From Luteolibacter flavescens (lineage in GTDB: Bacteria > Verrucomicrobiota > Verrucomicrobiia > Verrucomicrobiales > Akkermansiaceae): a stretch of 64,000 bases of DNA. Shown one piece after another: positions 24,528-33,042 of the stretch (its first letter is position 1; every line of letters starts with the position of its first letter). The notes beneath the pieces were generated by a model. That model did no database searches. It saw nothing but the letters and a program-made list of their open reading frames with translations, and was not told the origin of the DNA. The stretch lies in assembly GCF_025950085.1 (NCBI RefSeq), contig NZ_JAPDDS010000007.1:124001-188000 (forward strand), read 5' to 3'. A program made the translations under genes and the position numbers.

Positions 24528-24859
24528 GGCTGCTTTTCGATCAGAATCTCAGCCATCGCTTGGTCGCTGCTCTTGATGACCTTTTTCCCGGGTCGCAGCA
24601 CGTGCGGCTTTTGGGGATGGCTGAAGCGGACGATCTGCCGATTTGGGAGTATGCGAAGGCAAATGGCTTCGTGATCGTGACCCATGACTCTGATTACGCC
24701 GACTGGAACAAGCTTCGTGGAGCGCCGCCAAAGATCGTATGGCTGCGTTGCGGGAATACCTCGACGGCTCAGATCGAAGCGAAGCTCCGGCAGGCAGCAG
24801 ACCGGATCCATTTGCTGTCTGATCCCGATCTTGGAATAGAAGTGCTGGAAATCCTCTGA
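24524..24859 (+). CDS. DUF5615 PIN-like toxin candidate
   Basis: A 111-residue protein of the DUF5615 (Mut7-C/PIN-like) group. It has the acidic residues expected of the fold: Asp6 in LLFDQNLS and Asp55/Asp57 in IVTHDSDYAD. The PIN fold cleaves RNA using such acidic residues and a metal, so it is the probable toxin of the module with DUF433. The pairing is common, but activity is rarely shown. It ends 23 bases before ffh. Confidence 0.85.
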   Translation: MRLLFDQNLSHRLVAALDDLFPGSQHVRLLGMAEADDLPIWEYAKANGFVIVTHDSDYADWNKLRGAPPKIVWLRCGNTSTAQIEAKLRQAADRIHLLSDPDLGIEVLEIL

Positions 24860-24882
24860 TCAGACACCAAGCTCTCTCCGCC

Positions 24883-26316
24883 ATGTTCTCCAATCTCGCC
24901 GACTCCCTCGACAAGACCTTCCGCAACCTCCGGGGGGTGGGGAAAATCTCGGAGTCGAACATCACCGATGCGCTCCGCGACGTCCGCCTCGCCCTGCTTG
25001 AGGCCGACGTGGAATTCGGCATCGCGAAGGAGTTCATCGCCCACGTCAAAGAAAAGGCGATGGGCGCGGACGTGCTCAAGTCGATCAAGCCGGGCGAGCA
25101 GATCGTCAAAATCTTCCACGACGAGCTGGCCGAACTCCTTGGTGGCGATCAGGTGGGGCTGGATCTCACCCCTCCGGCTCGGCTGGTGCTCTGCGGCCTG
25201 AATGGCGCGGGCAAGACGACCACGGCGGGCAAGCTCGCGCTGCGCCTGAAGAAGGAGGGCCGCAAGCCGATCCTCGTGGCGATCGACCTCTATCGTCCGG
25301 CGGCCATCGACCAGCTAGCCACGCTGGCGAAGCAGGTGGACGTGCCGGTTTACACGCCGGACGCCAGCGAGTCGGACGTGGTGAAGGTCGCCCGCGAGGC
25401 GCTCGCCTGGGCCGAGACGCAGCGGCACGACGTGATCATTTTCGACACCGCCGGTCGCCAGGAAATCGACGAGCGCCTGATCGAAGAGCTCAAGCGTCTC
25501 CACACCTTCCTGCAGCCGCAGGAGACCCTTCTCGTCGCCGATGCCGCGACCGGCCAGCAGGCCGTCTCCGTGGCGAAGCACTTCGACGAGGCCGTCGGCA
25601 TCACCGGCATCATCCTCACGAAGCTCGACGGTGACGCCCGCGGCGGTGCGGCGCTTTCCATGCGCTCCATCACCGGCAAGCCGATCAAGTATGCGGGTGA
25701 GGGCGAGAAGCTGGACCAGCTTTTCGAATTCCACCCGAACCGCATGGCGGACCGCATCCTCGGGATGGGCGACATCGTCGGAATGGTCGAGCAGGTCGCC
25801 TCGAAGATCGACGAGAAGGACGCGATGAAGTCCATCGAGCGGCTTGCCGAGGGCAAGTTCGACTTCAATGACTTCCTCGACCAGATGCGGATGCTCCAGA
25901 AGCTGGGCGACATGAAGGGCCTGCTGGGCCTGATGCCCGGCTTCAACAAGATCAAGAAGCAGATCCCGGACGCGGCCTTCGACCCGAAGCGCCTGAAGCG
26001 CACCGAGGCGATCGTGCTTTCCATGACGCCCGACGAGCGCCGCCGCCCGGAAATCATCAAGGCCTCGCGCCGCGAACGCATCGCAAAGGGCTCCGGGGTG
26101 AAGGTTCTCGAGGTGAACCAGCTCCTCAAGCAATTCGGCGAGATGCGCAAGATGATGCGCTCGCCGAACAAGATGAACAAGATGATGCGCCAGATGGGCG
26201 GGGGACTCGGCGGCAAGGGTGGCCTCCCCGGAATGGGCGGCATGCCCGGCCTCGGCGGCCCCGGAGGCGGCTTCGGCGATCTCCTCAAGGGCTTCAAGGG
26301 GAAGTTCCCGTTTTGA
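24883..26316 (+). CDS. ffh: Signal recognition particle GTPase Ffh
   Basis: A 477-residue SRP54 homologue that binds signal peptides of nascent membrane proteins and, with 4.5S RNA and FtsY, delivers ribosomes to the translocon. The N domain is followed by the G domain with P-loop GLNGAGKTTT (about 106-115), DTAGRQEID (about 188) and TKLDGDARGG (about 246). The M domain is Met-rich (EMRKMMRSPNKMNKMMRQMG) and ends in a Gly-rich tail. The length is typical. It follows the toxin-antitoxin pair on the same strand, probably without a functional tie. Confidence 0.98.
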   Translation: MFSNLADSLDKTFRNLRGVGKISESNITDALRDVRLALLEADVEFGIAKEFIAHVKEKAMGADVLKSIKPGEQIVKIFHDELAELLGGDQVGLDLTPPARLVLCGLNGAGKTTTAGKLALRLKKEGRKPILVAIDLYRPAAIDQLATLAKQVDVPVYTPDASESDVVKVAREALAWAETQRHDVIIFDTAGRQEIDERLIEELKRLHTFLQPQETLLVADAATGQQAVSVAKHFDEAVGITGIILTKLDGDARGGAALSMRSITGKPIKYAGEGEKLDQLFEFHPNRMADRILGMGDIVGMVEQVASKIDEKDAMKSIERLAEGKFDFNDFLDQMRMLQKLGDMKGLLGLMPGFNKIKKQIPDAAFDPKRLKRTEAIVLSMTPDERRRPEIIKASRRERIAKGSGVKVLEVNQLLKQFGEMRKMMRSPNKMNKMMRQMGGGLGGKGGLPGMGGMPGLGGPGGGFGDLLKGFKGKFPF

Positions 26317-26447
26317 CTTCGGGATACCCCGGAAACACGGATTGATGCCACCAACTCGGGGGCGAAATACGTCTTCGATTCGAAACAAGTTCATGGGGCT
26401 GGCAAAGCGATCTTGAGGTGGCTCGAAAGACTCCGTGCTAGCTTGGG

Positions 26448-26475
26448 CACTTGGAACTTCTCACTTGAACCTTTC
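26448..26475. repeat. Degenerate seven-base repeats upstream of the YnfA-type gene
   Basis: The units CACTTGG, AACTTCT, CACTTGA and ACCTTTC-like follow in phase and end about 12 bases before the start codon at 26487. The same units recur before 26875 and once before 11937 (11899-11912). Confidence 0.5.
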
Positions 26476-26486
26476 CTCCCTCTCCG

Positions 26487-26810
26487 ATGAAGACGCTCTA
26501 CTGGTACCTGATTGCCGCCGTTGGAGAGATCGCCGGTTGCTACGCCTTCTGGATGTGGCTGCGGCTCAAGAAAGGTCCCGGCCCGCTTCTCTGGGGCCTG
26601 CCGGCGCTTCTCATCTTCGCCTATGCGCTGACCCGGATCGACACCGAGCAGGCGGGCAGGGCGTACGCGGCCTACAGCGCGATCTACCTCATTTCCTCGC
26701 TCGCTTGGATGAAGGCGGTCGAGAAGACCAATCCGACCACCTGGGACATCGTTGGATCCTGCGTCTGCCTGATCGGCGCGGGCATTATCGTCTTCGCGCC
26801 GGGCAAGTAG
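26487..26810 (+). CDS. YnfA-family (UPF0060) small membrane protein
   Basis: A 107-residue protein with four membrane helices (WYLIAAVGEIAGCYAFWMW, LLWGLPALLIFAYALT, AYSAIYLISSLAWMKAVE, IVGSCVCLIGAGIIVFAP). It matches the YnfA/UPF0060 family, which is related to small multidrug resistance transporters. Family members have been linked to efflux of toxic cations, but the physiological role is unsettled. It sits between ffh and the uvrA-like gene and is preceded by a seven-base repeat array. Confidence 0.9.
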   Translation: MKTLYWYLIAAVGEIAGCYAFWMWLRLKKGPGPLLWGLPALLIFAYALTRIDTEQAGRAYAAYSAIYLISSLAWMKAVEKTNPTTWDIVGSCVCLIGAGIIVFAPGK

Positions 26811-26836
26811 TCCTGCTCGGCAGGCGACTTGTTTCG

Positions 26837-26874
26837 CACTTGGAAGTTCCCGCTTGGAACTTTTCCCTCTCCCC
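26837..26874. repeat. Degenerate seven-base repeats upstream of the uvrA-like gene
   Basis: The units CACTTGG, AAGTTCC, CGCTTGG, AACTTTT and CCCTCTC follow each other in phase and stop right before the GTG start at 26875. They resemble those at 26448-26475 and the single copy at 11899-11912. Confidence 0.55.
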
Positions 26875-29724
26875 GTGGACAGCATCCGGATCCGGGGAGC
26901 ACGGCAGCACAACCTGCGCGGCATCGACGTCGAGATCCCGCGCGGCAAGCTGGTGGTGATCACCGGGCCGAGCGGGTCGGGTAAGTCGTCGCTCGCTTTT
27001 CACACGCTCTTCGCCGAGGGGCAGCGGCGCTTCGTCGAGTCGCTGTCGGCTTATGCGAGGCAATTTCTTGACCAGCTTGAAAAGCCGGACGTGGACGCCA
27101 TCGAGGGTCTCAGCCCGGCGATTGCCATCGAACAACGCAGCGGTGGCCTGAATCCCCGGTCCACGGTCGCCACGGTCACGGAGATCCATGAGCACCTGCG
27201 CGTCCTGTGGGCGGCGGCGGGTGTTCCGCATGACCCCGTCACTGGCGAGAAGCTGGAGCGCATGGGGGCGGCGGACATCGTCTCGGCAATCTCCGCGATG
27301 CCCGAGGGGACGAAGGTGGTGCTGCTGGCCCCGGTCCCGGCGGAGGAAGCCCGCGAACCGGAGCGCCTGATCGGCGATCTGCGGCGGCAAGGCTTCGTCC
27401 GCGTGCGGGTGGATGGCGAGATCCTGGAGCTTGAGGACGCGGCAAAGGCCTGGCCGGAGCAGGCGAAGAACGTCGAGGTGGTCGTGGACCGCGTCGTCGT
27501 GCGGCCCGGTGGCGAGGCCCGCCTGGCCGACTCCGTGGAGACCGCCCTGCGCATCTGCGGCACCGAGGCGCGGGCGCTTGTGTCCGAGGATGACTCGTGG
27601 AAAGAGATCTCATTCCAGACCAGCTATCGGAATGCCTCCACCGGCTTCATGATCGGCGAGCTGACGCCGCGGCATTTTTCTTTCAACTCCCACCTTGGCG
27701 CCTGTCCCTCCTGCGAAGGCCTCGGCACGGAGACCTTTTGCGATCCGGCATTGTTGGTGGGCGACGAGAGCAAGCCACTCGCGAAGGGCGGGCTGAAAGG
27801 TTGGTGGAAGCCCGGTGCGCAGCGTGAAAAAGCATTCGCCCGCGAGGCCGAAGCAATCCTGCGGATGTTCGAGTTGCCCGAGACCGCGCGTCTGGACGAA
27901 CTGCCGGAGGAGGCGAAGTCGCTGCTTTTTCACGGCGGCGATTTCGACACCGGCTGGCGCATCGGCCGGGAAAAGAAGAAGCAGGTCAAAAAGTACGAAG
28001 GCCTCTGCGTCGAGGCGGAGCGGAAGCTGCGCGACGCCCACAGCGAGGCAGTGCGGAGGCGGCTCGCCCGCGTGATGGCGGAGCGCCCTTGCCGGGCGTG
28101 CCACGGGCGGCGCTTGCGGCCGGAGATCCTGGCCGTGCGGATCGAGGGCGATGGCGGGCGTTGGCTTGGCATTCAGGATTTCTGCGAGTTGCCGGTGGAG
28201 GAGGCCGCGGGCTGGCTCGCCGGCCTGTGCCTGCCGGAAGATCGCGCGGAGGTTTGCGGACAGCTTGCCGGTGGAGTGGCGGAGCGGCTGGGATTCCTCG
28301 AGGAAGTCGGTCTTGGCTACCTCGGTCTGGATCGCTCCAGCGCGACGCTTTCCGGCGGGGAGGCCCAGCGCATCCGCCTGGCCACCCAGCTCGGCAGCGG
28401 CCTCACCGGTGTGCTCTATGTGCTGGATGAGCCGAGCATAGGCCTGCATGCCGAGGATACCGGGAAGCTGATCGCGGCCCTAAAACGCCTGCGCGACCGC
28501 GGCAATACCGTGGTGGTGGTGGAGCACGATGAGGAGATGATCCGCGCCGCCGACTGGATGATCGAGCTCGGGCCCGGAGCGGGGAAGGAAGGCGGCGCGC
28601 TGCTTGCCGCCGGGAGGCCGGAGGATTTCCCCGAGACCTCGCCGACGAAGCGCTGGCTGGAGTCCCCGCTGCCGGAGTCGGAGCAGGGCGGGGGAATGGG
28701 CCTGCTACCCGATGCCCTCGTTATCCGTGGCGCAAGCGAGCACAACCTCCGCGACCTCGACGTCCGCATCCCGCTCGGCGGCATCGTCTGCCTCAGCGGC
28801 CCCAGCGGCAGCGGGAAATCGACACTCGCCGATGACGTGCTGCTGCGCGCGCTGAAGCGGCATTTCAATGGCGGGGGCGATCCTCCGGGGCGCCATCGGG
28901 CGATCGAAGGCATGGCCGCCCTCGGCAAGGTGGTGGCGGTGGATCAGTCGCCGATCGGCCGCAGCCCGAGATCGAATCCCGCGACCTTCACGGGGATGTT
29001 CGATGCCATCCGCGACCTGTATTCGAAGCTACCTCTTTCGCGCCAGCGCGGCTACGGGGCGGGGCGCTTCAGCTTCAATACCCACGGCGGACGCTGCGAG
29101 AATTGCGAGGGCGCGGGCCGGCTGAAGATCGAGATGAATTTCCTGCCGGATGCGTGGATCACCTGCCGCTCGTGCGGCGGGAAGCGCTTCAACCGCGAGA
29201 CGCTGGAGGTGCGATTCAAGGGCATGAGCATCGCCGACGCGCTGGATCTCACCGCGGGCGAGGCTTTGACGGCATTCGCTGCGGTGCCAAAGCTGCGCCG
29301 CACGCTGGAGGTGCTCGGCGAGTTGGGCCTGGGCTACCTGCGTCTCGGCCAAGCGGCGAACACGCTCTCGGGCGGGGAAGCGCAGCGGCTGAAGCTGGCC
29401 GTGGAGCTGTCAAAGCCCGCCGCGCCGCACACGCTCTACTTCTTCGACGAGCCGACCACGGGCCTGCATTTCGGCGATGTGGAGCGGCTGCTGGCTGCCT
29501 TCCGCGGCCTGCGGGCGGCGGGGCACAGCGTGCTGGTGGTGGAGCATCATCTGGATGTCATCGCCGCGGCAGATTGGGTCATCGACCTCGGTCCCGGCGG
29601 TGGCCGGGAGGGCGGGCAACTCGTCGCCGAGGGGCCCCCGCGGGCCATCGAGAAAATCGCGGCCTCGCCCACCGGGCGAGCATTGGCGCAGCGCTCCGCT
29701 CGCCATTTCCAGACAAAAGGTTAG
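26875..29724 (+). CDS. UvrA-family excinuclease subunit, divergent
   Basis: A 949-residue tandem ABC ATPase of the UvrA family, which scans DNA for lesions and loads UvrB. Walker A motifs GPSGSGKSS (about 36) and GPSGSGKST (about 643), two LSGGEAQR signatures and Walker B DEP motifs are all present. Of the three UvrA zinc modules the last (CENCEGAG with CRSCGG) is intact, and CRACHGRRL is present. In the first, ACPSCEG remains, but the partner Cys pair is absent (the segment reads TSYRNASTGFMIGELTPR). The zinc site in the UvrB-binding region also reads PHDPVTGE without Cys. It may be a paralogue, not the main UvrA. The GTG at 26875 gives DSIRIRGARQHNL, the usual N-terminus. Confidence 0.85.
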   Translation: MDSIRIRGARQHNLRGIDVEIPRGKLVVITGPSGSGKSSLAFHTLFAEGQRRFVESLSAYARQFLDQLEKPDVDAIEGLSPAIAIEQRSGGLNPRSTVATVTEIHEHLRVLWAAAGVPHDPVTGEKLERMGAADIVSAISAMPEGTKVVLLAPVPAEEAREPERLIGDLRRQGFVRVRVDGEILELEDAAKAWPEQAKNVEVVVDRVVVRPGGEARLADSVETALRICGTEARALVSEDDSWKEISFQTSYRNASTGFMIGELTPRHFSFNSHLGACPSCEGLGTETFCDPALLVGDESKPLAKGGLKGWWKPGAQREKAFAREAEAILRMFELPETARLDELPEEAKSLLFHGGDFDTGWRIGREKKKQVKKYEGLCVEAERKLRDAHSEAVRRRLARVMAERPCRACHGRRLRPEILAVRIEGDGGRWLGIQDFCELPVEEAAGWLAGLCLPEDRAEVCGQLAGGVAERLGFLEEVGLGYLGLDRSSATLSGGEAQRIRLATQLGSGLTGVLYVLDEPSIGLHAEDTGKLIAALKRLRDRGNTVVVVEHDEEMIRAADWMIELGPGAGKEGGALLAAGRPEDFPETSPTKRWLESPLPESEQGGGMGLLPDALVIRGASEHNLRDLDVRIPLGGIVCLSGPSGSGKSTLADDVLLRALKRHFNGGGDPPGRHRAIEGMAALGKVVAVDQSPIGRSPRSNPATFTGMFDAIRDLYSKLPLSRQRGYGAGRFSFNTHGGRCENCEGAGRLKIEMNFLPDAWITCRSCGGKRFNRETLEVRFKGMSIADALDLTAGEALTAFAAVPKLRRTLEVLGELGLGYLRLGQAANTLSGGEAQRLKLAVELSKPAAPHTLYFFDEPTTGLHFGDVERLLAAFRGLRAAGHSVLVVEHHLDVIAAADWVIDLGPGGGREGGQLVAEGPPRAIEKIAASPTGRALAQRSARHFQTKG

Positions 29725-29742
29725 ATTAACGGCGCTTCCACC

Positions 29743-30336
29743 ATGGATACCCAAGACAAAGTGAGCAGCGCCTCTGCCGAAAAACTCTCCCCGTCCACTG
29801 CCGCCTGGCAAGAGTGGCTGGGAGAACACGCACCTCGCCTCATCCTCTTCGCACGGCAGCAAACGCGCTCGTCCGAGGATGCCGAGGATATCGTGCAGGA
29901 TGCGCTGGTGAAGCTCGTCGAGAAGCTCGACTCCGGTGAGTTCTTCGGCGGGCAAGAAGCGTGGATGCCTTACCTCTTCACCGCGATCCGCCGCCTCGCG
30001 ATCGACCTCGGACGCCGTGACGACCGCCGCAAGCGCCGCGAGGACTTCGTCGGCGGCGAGGCCGAGACGGACCAGAAGGAAGCCTTTCACCCGTGGTTCG
30101 AGAGCGAGTCTTCCGATGACGAAACCCGCCAGCTTCTTGAGGCGGGCCTGAAGGAATTGCCACCGAAATTCGCTGAGGTGGTGATCATGAAAATCTGGGG
30201 TGAACGCACCTTCGCGGAAATCGGCGAGGCGCTTGAAATTTCCCAAAACACCGCGGCTTCCCGGTATCGCTATGGTCTTGAAGCCCTGAAGAAAAAACTC
30301 TCCTCCGCCCGCCGCAAGGGTGACTTCTCGATTTGA
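29743..30336 (+). CDS. ECF-type RNA polymerase sigma factor
   Basis: A 197-residue sigma-70 family protein with only regions 2 and 4. Region 2 is RLILFARQQTRSSEDAEDIV and the DNA-melting part YLFTAIRRLAIDLGRRDDRR. Region 4 is LKELPPKFAEVVIMKIWGE with a helix-turn-helix (FAEIGEALEISQNTAASRYR). It directs RNA polymerase to alternative promoters. It heads a three-gene unit with a single-pass membrane protein and a periplasmic PDZ protein, suggesting an envelope stress signal controls it. Confidence 0.92.
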   Translation: MDTQDKVSSASAEKLSPSTAAWQEWLGEHAPRLILFARQQTRSSEDAEDIVQDALVKLVEKLDSGEFFGGQEAWMPYLFTAIRRLAIDLGRRDDRRKRREDFVGGEAETDQKEAFHPWFESESSDDETRQLLEAGLKELPPKFAEVVIMKIWGERTFAEIGEALEISQNTAASRYRYGLEALKKKLSSARRKGDFSI

Positions 30337-30357
30337 TCCCGATCTGACTGACACACG

Positions 30358-30984
30358 ATGGACGAAGACTTCCAGGAACTTGAAGCCAGCCTGAAGGGCA
30401 TGCGCCCGGTGAGGCCGGATGCCGCGTGCATGGACCGCCTGCTGGCGGCCGTGGAGCGTCGCACGCCTGCCGCGGACTTGTCGATTGAGCGGGAACTCGG
30501 CAAGCTTTCCCCGGTCGCACTCGATGGTGGACTGCAGGCAAGGCTGCTGGAGACCGTGTCCCACGTGCCTTTCCCGGTGGACGAGAAGGTGGTGCTTTTC
30601 CCGGGCAATACGACCCATTCGAAGGCCGCTCCCAAGGCTCCGGCCCGCCGCCCGTGGATCGCTGCCGCCGCCGCGGTCGCCGTGCTCGGTGCCTTCAGCG
30701 CCGTGATGATGGGGCCGCAACAGGGTTCCGCCCCGGTCGCCGATGGAGGCAAGAAGACCGAGGCCCCCCTGCGCTCCGTGAAGGATCTGGTGCCAGCCTC
30801 GGTGGGCAGCACGGTGAGCGAAACGCAGGACCAAGGAATCGTCTGGACTCGTGACGGAAAGCCGCTGCGCCAGGTGAAGGTCATCTATATGGACAAGGTC
30901 AAGTATGCAGGTGAGGACGGCAAGATCGTGGAGATGGAACGTCCTCGCGTGGAGTGGCTTCTGGTTCCTGAAAAGATCGATTGA
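30358..30984 (+). CDS. Single-pass membrane protein, probable anti-sigma factor
   Basis: A 208-residue protein: an acidic cytoplasmic N-terminus (about 1-97), one membrane helix (PWIAAAAAVAVLGAFSAVMM, about 98-118) and a periplasmic tail. It lies 21 bases after the sigma gene. Size, topology and position fit an anti-sigma factor, but no zinc-finger HxxxCxxC motif is seen, so the assignment rests on context. The tail (VKVIYMDKVKYAGEDGKIVE) may sense or bind the PDZ protein encoded next. Confidence 0.65.
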   Translation: MDEDFQELEASLKGMRPVRPDAACMDRLLAAVERRTPAADLSIERELGKLSPVALDGGLQARLLETVSHVPFPVDEKVVLFPGNTTHSKAAPKAPARRPWIAAAAAVAVLGAFSAVMMGPQQGSAPVADGGKKTEAPLRSVKDLVPASVGSTVSETQDQGIVWTRDGKPLRQVKVIYMDKVKYAGEDGKIVEMERPRVEWLLVPEKID

Positions 30985-31047
30985 TGTTGTTTTCGAGAGA
31001 CAAGCGGAGCGAGCTACTACGCTTCTAGTATGTTAACACGATACAAG

Positions 31048-32073
31048 ATGAAATCTCACATCGCATACGGATTTGCAACGATGCTCGGAGTGGCTTCTTC
31101 CGCCCTCGCCATCGAGCCGACGCACACGCCCGCGCCGATCCCGCCGCAGGCCACGCCCGAGGAGGCTGTGGCACCGCAGCCACAGGCGCAGGCTGGCGCT
31201 GAAGTGATGCCGCTGGAAGAACAGCACGCAGGCGAGGTGGCACCCGCCCCTGCCGCAGCAGCAGAGCGGGGCTATCTCGGAGTTGGTGGATCGCAGGTCC
31301 CGGAGTTGCTTGCAGATCATCTCAAGCTCGAGCCGGGCAATGGCGTTGTCGTCCGCTCGCTCGATCCCGCGGGCCCGGCTGCCAAGGCCGGCCTCGTTCA
31401 GAACGACGTCATCACGAAAGTGGCCGGCAAGCCGGTCGGTTCCCAGGACGGTCTTCGTGCCGCGGTCTCTGCGATGAAGCCGGGTGACGAGATCGAGCTC
31501 GACTACATCCATCAGGGTGATGCGAAGACTTCGAAGATCACGCTGGGCAGCGCACCCGCAGATGCCGGGATCATCGCCGGTGCCGAGATGATGCCCATGG
31601 AGCGCCTGATGCTCGACGGCATGCCACAGGAGCAGGCGCGTCGCATCCAGGATGCCATCCAGCAAAATCTGAGGGCCTTCGAGAATCTGGAGCACGAGCG
31701 CGATGGCGCGCTGCCTCCGCAGATGCTCGGCGATGCCATGCGTAAGCGCATGGAGATGATGATGCAGGGCATGGACCTCCAGGCGGAGCAGCAGGGTGGC
31801 GGGATCAATATCAAGAGCTCGGGCACCATCCGGATGCTAAATGCCGACGGCAGCGGAGTCGAAGTAATGTCCGAGAACGGCGGCAAGCAGGTCCGAGTGA
31901 TCGGCAAGGGCGGCAAGGTCGAGTGGGAAGGTCCCTATGACACCCCGCAAGACAAGGAAGCCGTGCCGAAGGAATATCGCGATCGCATCGACAACCTGAA
32001 CCTCGACATGAACTTCAAGGGTCAGGGCCTGCGCCTGCGCGTTGCCCCGCGCTTCGGTCAGCCGGAGAAGTAA
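31048..32073 (+). CDS. Secreted PDZ-domain protein
   Basis: A 341-residue exported protein. MKSHIAYGFATMLGVASSALA is a clear signal peptide, so the ATG at 31048 is preferred over 31030. A Pro/Ala/Gln linker leads to one PDZ domain at about residues 75-165 (RGYLGVGGSQVPELLADHL, NGVVVRSLDPAGPAAKAGL, NDVITKVAGKPV). A Met/Gln-rich helical region and a beta-type tail follow. No protease domain is present, so it likely binds peptides or envelope proteins. It closes the sigma/anti-sigma unit and is followed by a strong terminator. A role as envelope-stress sensor is inferred. Confidence 0.78.
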   Translation: MKSHIAYGFATMLGVASSALAIEPTHTPAPIPPQATPEEAVAPQPQAQAGAEVMPLEEQHAGEVAPAPAAAAERGYLGVGGSQVPELLADHLKLEPGNGVVVRSLDPAGPAAKAGLVQNDVITKVAGKPVGSQDGLRAAVSAMKPGDEIELDYIHQGDAKTSKITLGSAPADAGIIAGAEMMPMERLMLDGMPQEQARRIQDAIQQNLRAFENLEHERDGALPPQMLGDAMRKRMEMMMQGMDLQAEQQGGGINIKSSGTIRMLNADGSGVEVMSENGGKQVRVIGKGGKVEWEGPYDTPQDKEAVPKEYRDRIDNLNLDMNFKGQGLRLRVAPRFGQPEK

Positions 32074-32107
32074 ACAGTCAGATCGGCACCATTTTTCAGG
32101 GAGGCAA

Positions 32108-32151
32108 GAACACCCGTCGCGGCCTTTGGACCGGGACGGGTGTTCGATTTT
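32108..32151 (+). terminator. Strong Rho-independent terminator
   Basis: GAACACCCGTC (32108-32118) pairs perfectly with GACGGGTGTTC (32135-32145), followed by GATTTTG. It lies 35 bases after the PDZ gene stop and ends the sigma factor operon. Confidence 0.85.
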
Positions 32152-32237
32152 GCAGTCTAGGGGAGAGGCGTTCTTTTCCCGGATGACCGTTTGCATCTTC
32201 CGGCATCTGGCGGAGCTACTTGGCCCTGACCCTCGTC

Positions 32238-32828
32238 ATGCACACGCTCATCGTCACCTCCCACCCGGACACTTCATCCTACACCCATGCGGTTGTTGCC
32301 AAGGTCATCGAAGGCATCGGTTCCTCGCCCGGTTACACCTACGAGGTCGCGGACCTCATGGAGGAAGGCTTTGATCCGCGCTTCACAAAGCAGGACATAG
32401 CGGACTTCCGCGCAGGTATTCGTCCTACTGACGAGCGGGTCCTCGCCGAGCAGGCTCGCCTCGATCGCGCCGATCATCTCGTGCTCGTCTTCCCGGTCTA
32501 TTGGTGGACCATGCCCGGCCTCATGAAGGGCTGGATCGACCGCGTCTTCACCCAACAGTGGGCCTACATCGACAACCCTGACGGCGGCCTCACCAAGCTG
32601 CTCACCCGCCTTCACGTCCATGTCATCGGCATCGGCGGAGCCACCCGGCGCACCTACGAAAAGCGCGGCTACGGCACCGCATTCCACACCGAGATCGACG
32701 AAGGCATTTTCGGCTTCTGCGGTGCCCCCGTGCTTGGCTCCGAGATCCTCCTCCCCCTCGACGAGGATTCCGCCCAGCAAGGCCTGCAGCGTGCATTCGA
32801 GATCGGACAGGGTCTTGCGACGCGCTGA
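32238..32828 (+). CDS. NAD(P)H oxidoreductase, flavodoxin fold (KefF/MdaB-like)
   Basis: A 196-residue flavodoxin-like oxidoreductase. The first strand and FMN loop are TLIVTSHPDTSSYTHAV, and the family signature is VFPVYWWTMPGLMKGWIDRVF (about 83-103), typical of quinone reductases such as MdaB and KefF. It probably reduces quinones with two electrons from NAD(P)H in the cytoplasm. The ATG at 32238 places MHTLIVTSHP at the N-terminus; a TTG at 32220 is less likely. It is a single gene after a strong terminator. Confidence 0.87.
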   Translation: MHTLIVTSHPDTSSYTHAVVAKVIEGIGSSPGYTYEVADLMEEGFDPRFTKQDIADFRAGIRPTDERVLAEQARLDRADHLVLVFPVYWWTMPGLMKGWIDRVFTQQWAYIDNPDGGLTKLLTRLHVHVIGIGGATRRTYEKRGYGTAFHTEIDEGIFGFCGAPVLGSEILLPLDEDSAQQGLQRAFEIGQGLATR

Positions 32829-32857
32829 TCGACAACGCCAGGAATGGGCAGAAGAAG

Positions 32858-32931
32858 CGCACCCGACTGGATTCGAACCAGTGACCGTCCGCTTAGAAGG
32901 CGGATGCTCTATCCAACTGAGCTACGGGTGC
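32858..32931 (-). tRNA. tRNA-Arg (TCT)
   Basis: The minus strand gives a 74-nt cloverleaf. The acceptor pairs GCACCCG with CGGGTGC, the D-arm is TAGCTCAGTTGGATAGAGCA, the anticodon loop is CTTCTAA with anticodon TCT between TCCGC and GCGGA, and the T-arm is GGTTCGAATCC. The discriminator is G and CCA is not encoded. Confidence 0.95.
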
Positions 32932-32939
32932 CTGCGGCT

Positions 32940-32968
32940 TGTGTAGCGGGATTTTCGAGGGAAGTCAA
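32940..32968 (-). promoter_or_regulatory. Promoter of tRNA-Arg
   Basis: On the minus strand TTGACT (32968-32963), a 17-base spacer and TACACA (32945-32940) end 9 bases before the tRNA 5' end. Spacing and the -35 box fit a housekeeping sigma-70 promoter. Confidence 0.6.
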
Positions 32969-33042
32969 AACGCGAAAGGATGGGAAAATCAGCTCCTGCT
33001 TTCCAGTGGCGTGCGGGAGGGATTTCGGGTTGGCTGGCGGGC

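Noticed and set aside
26435..26959. 174-codon frame overlapping the YnfA-type gene and the uvrA start
   Set aside because: It spans two real genes in another frame and lacks recognisable features.
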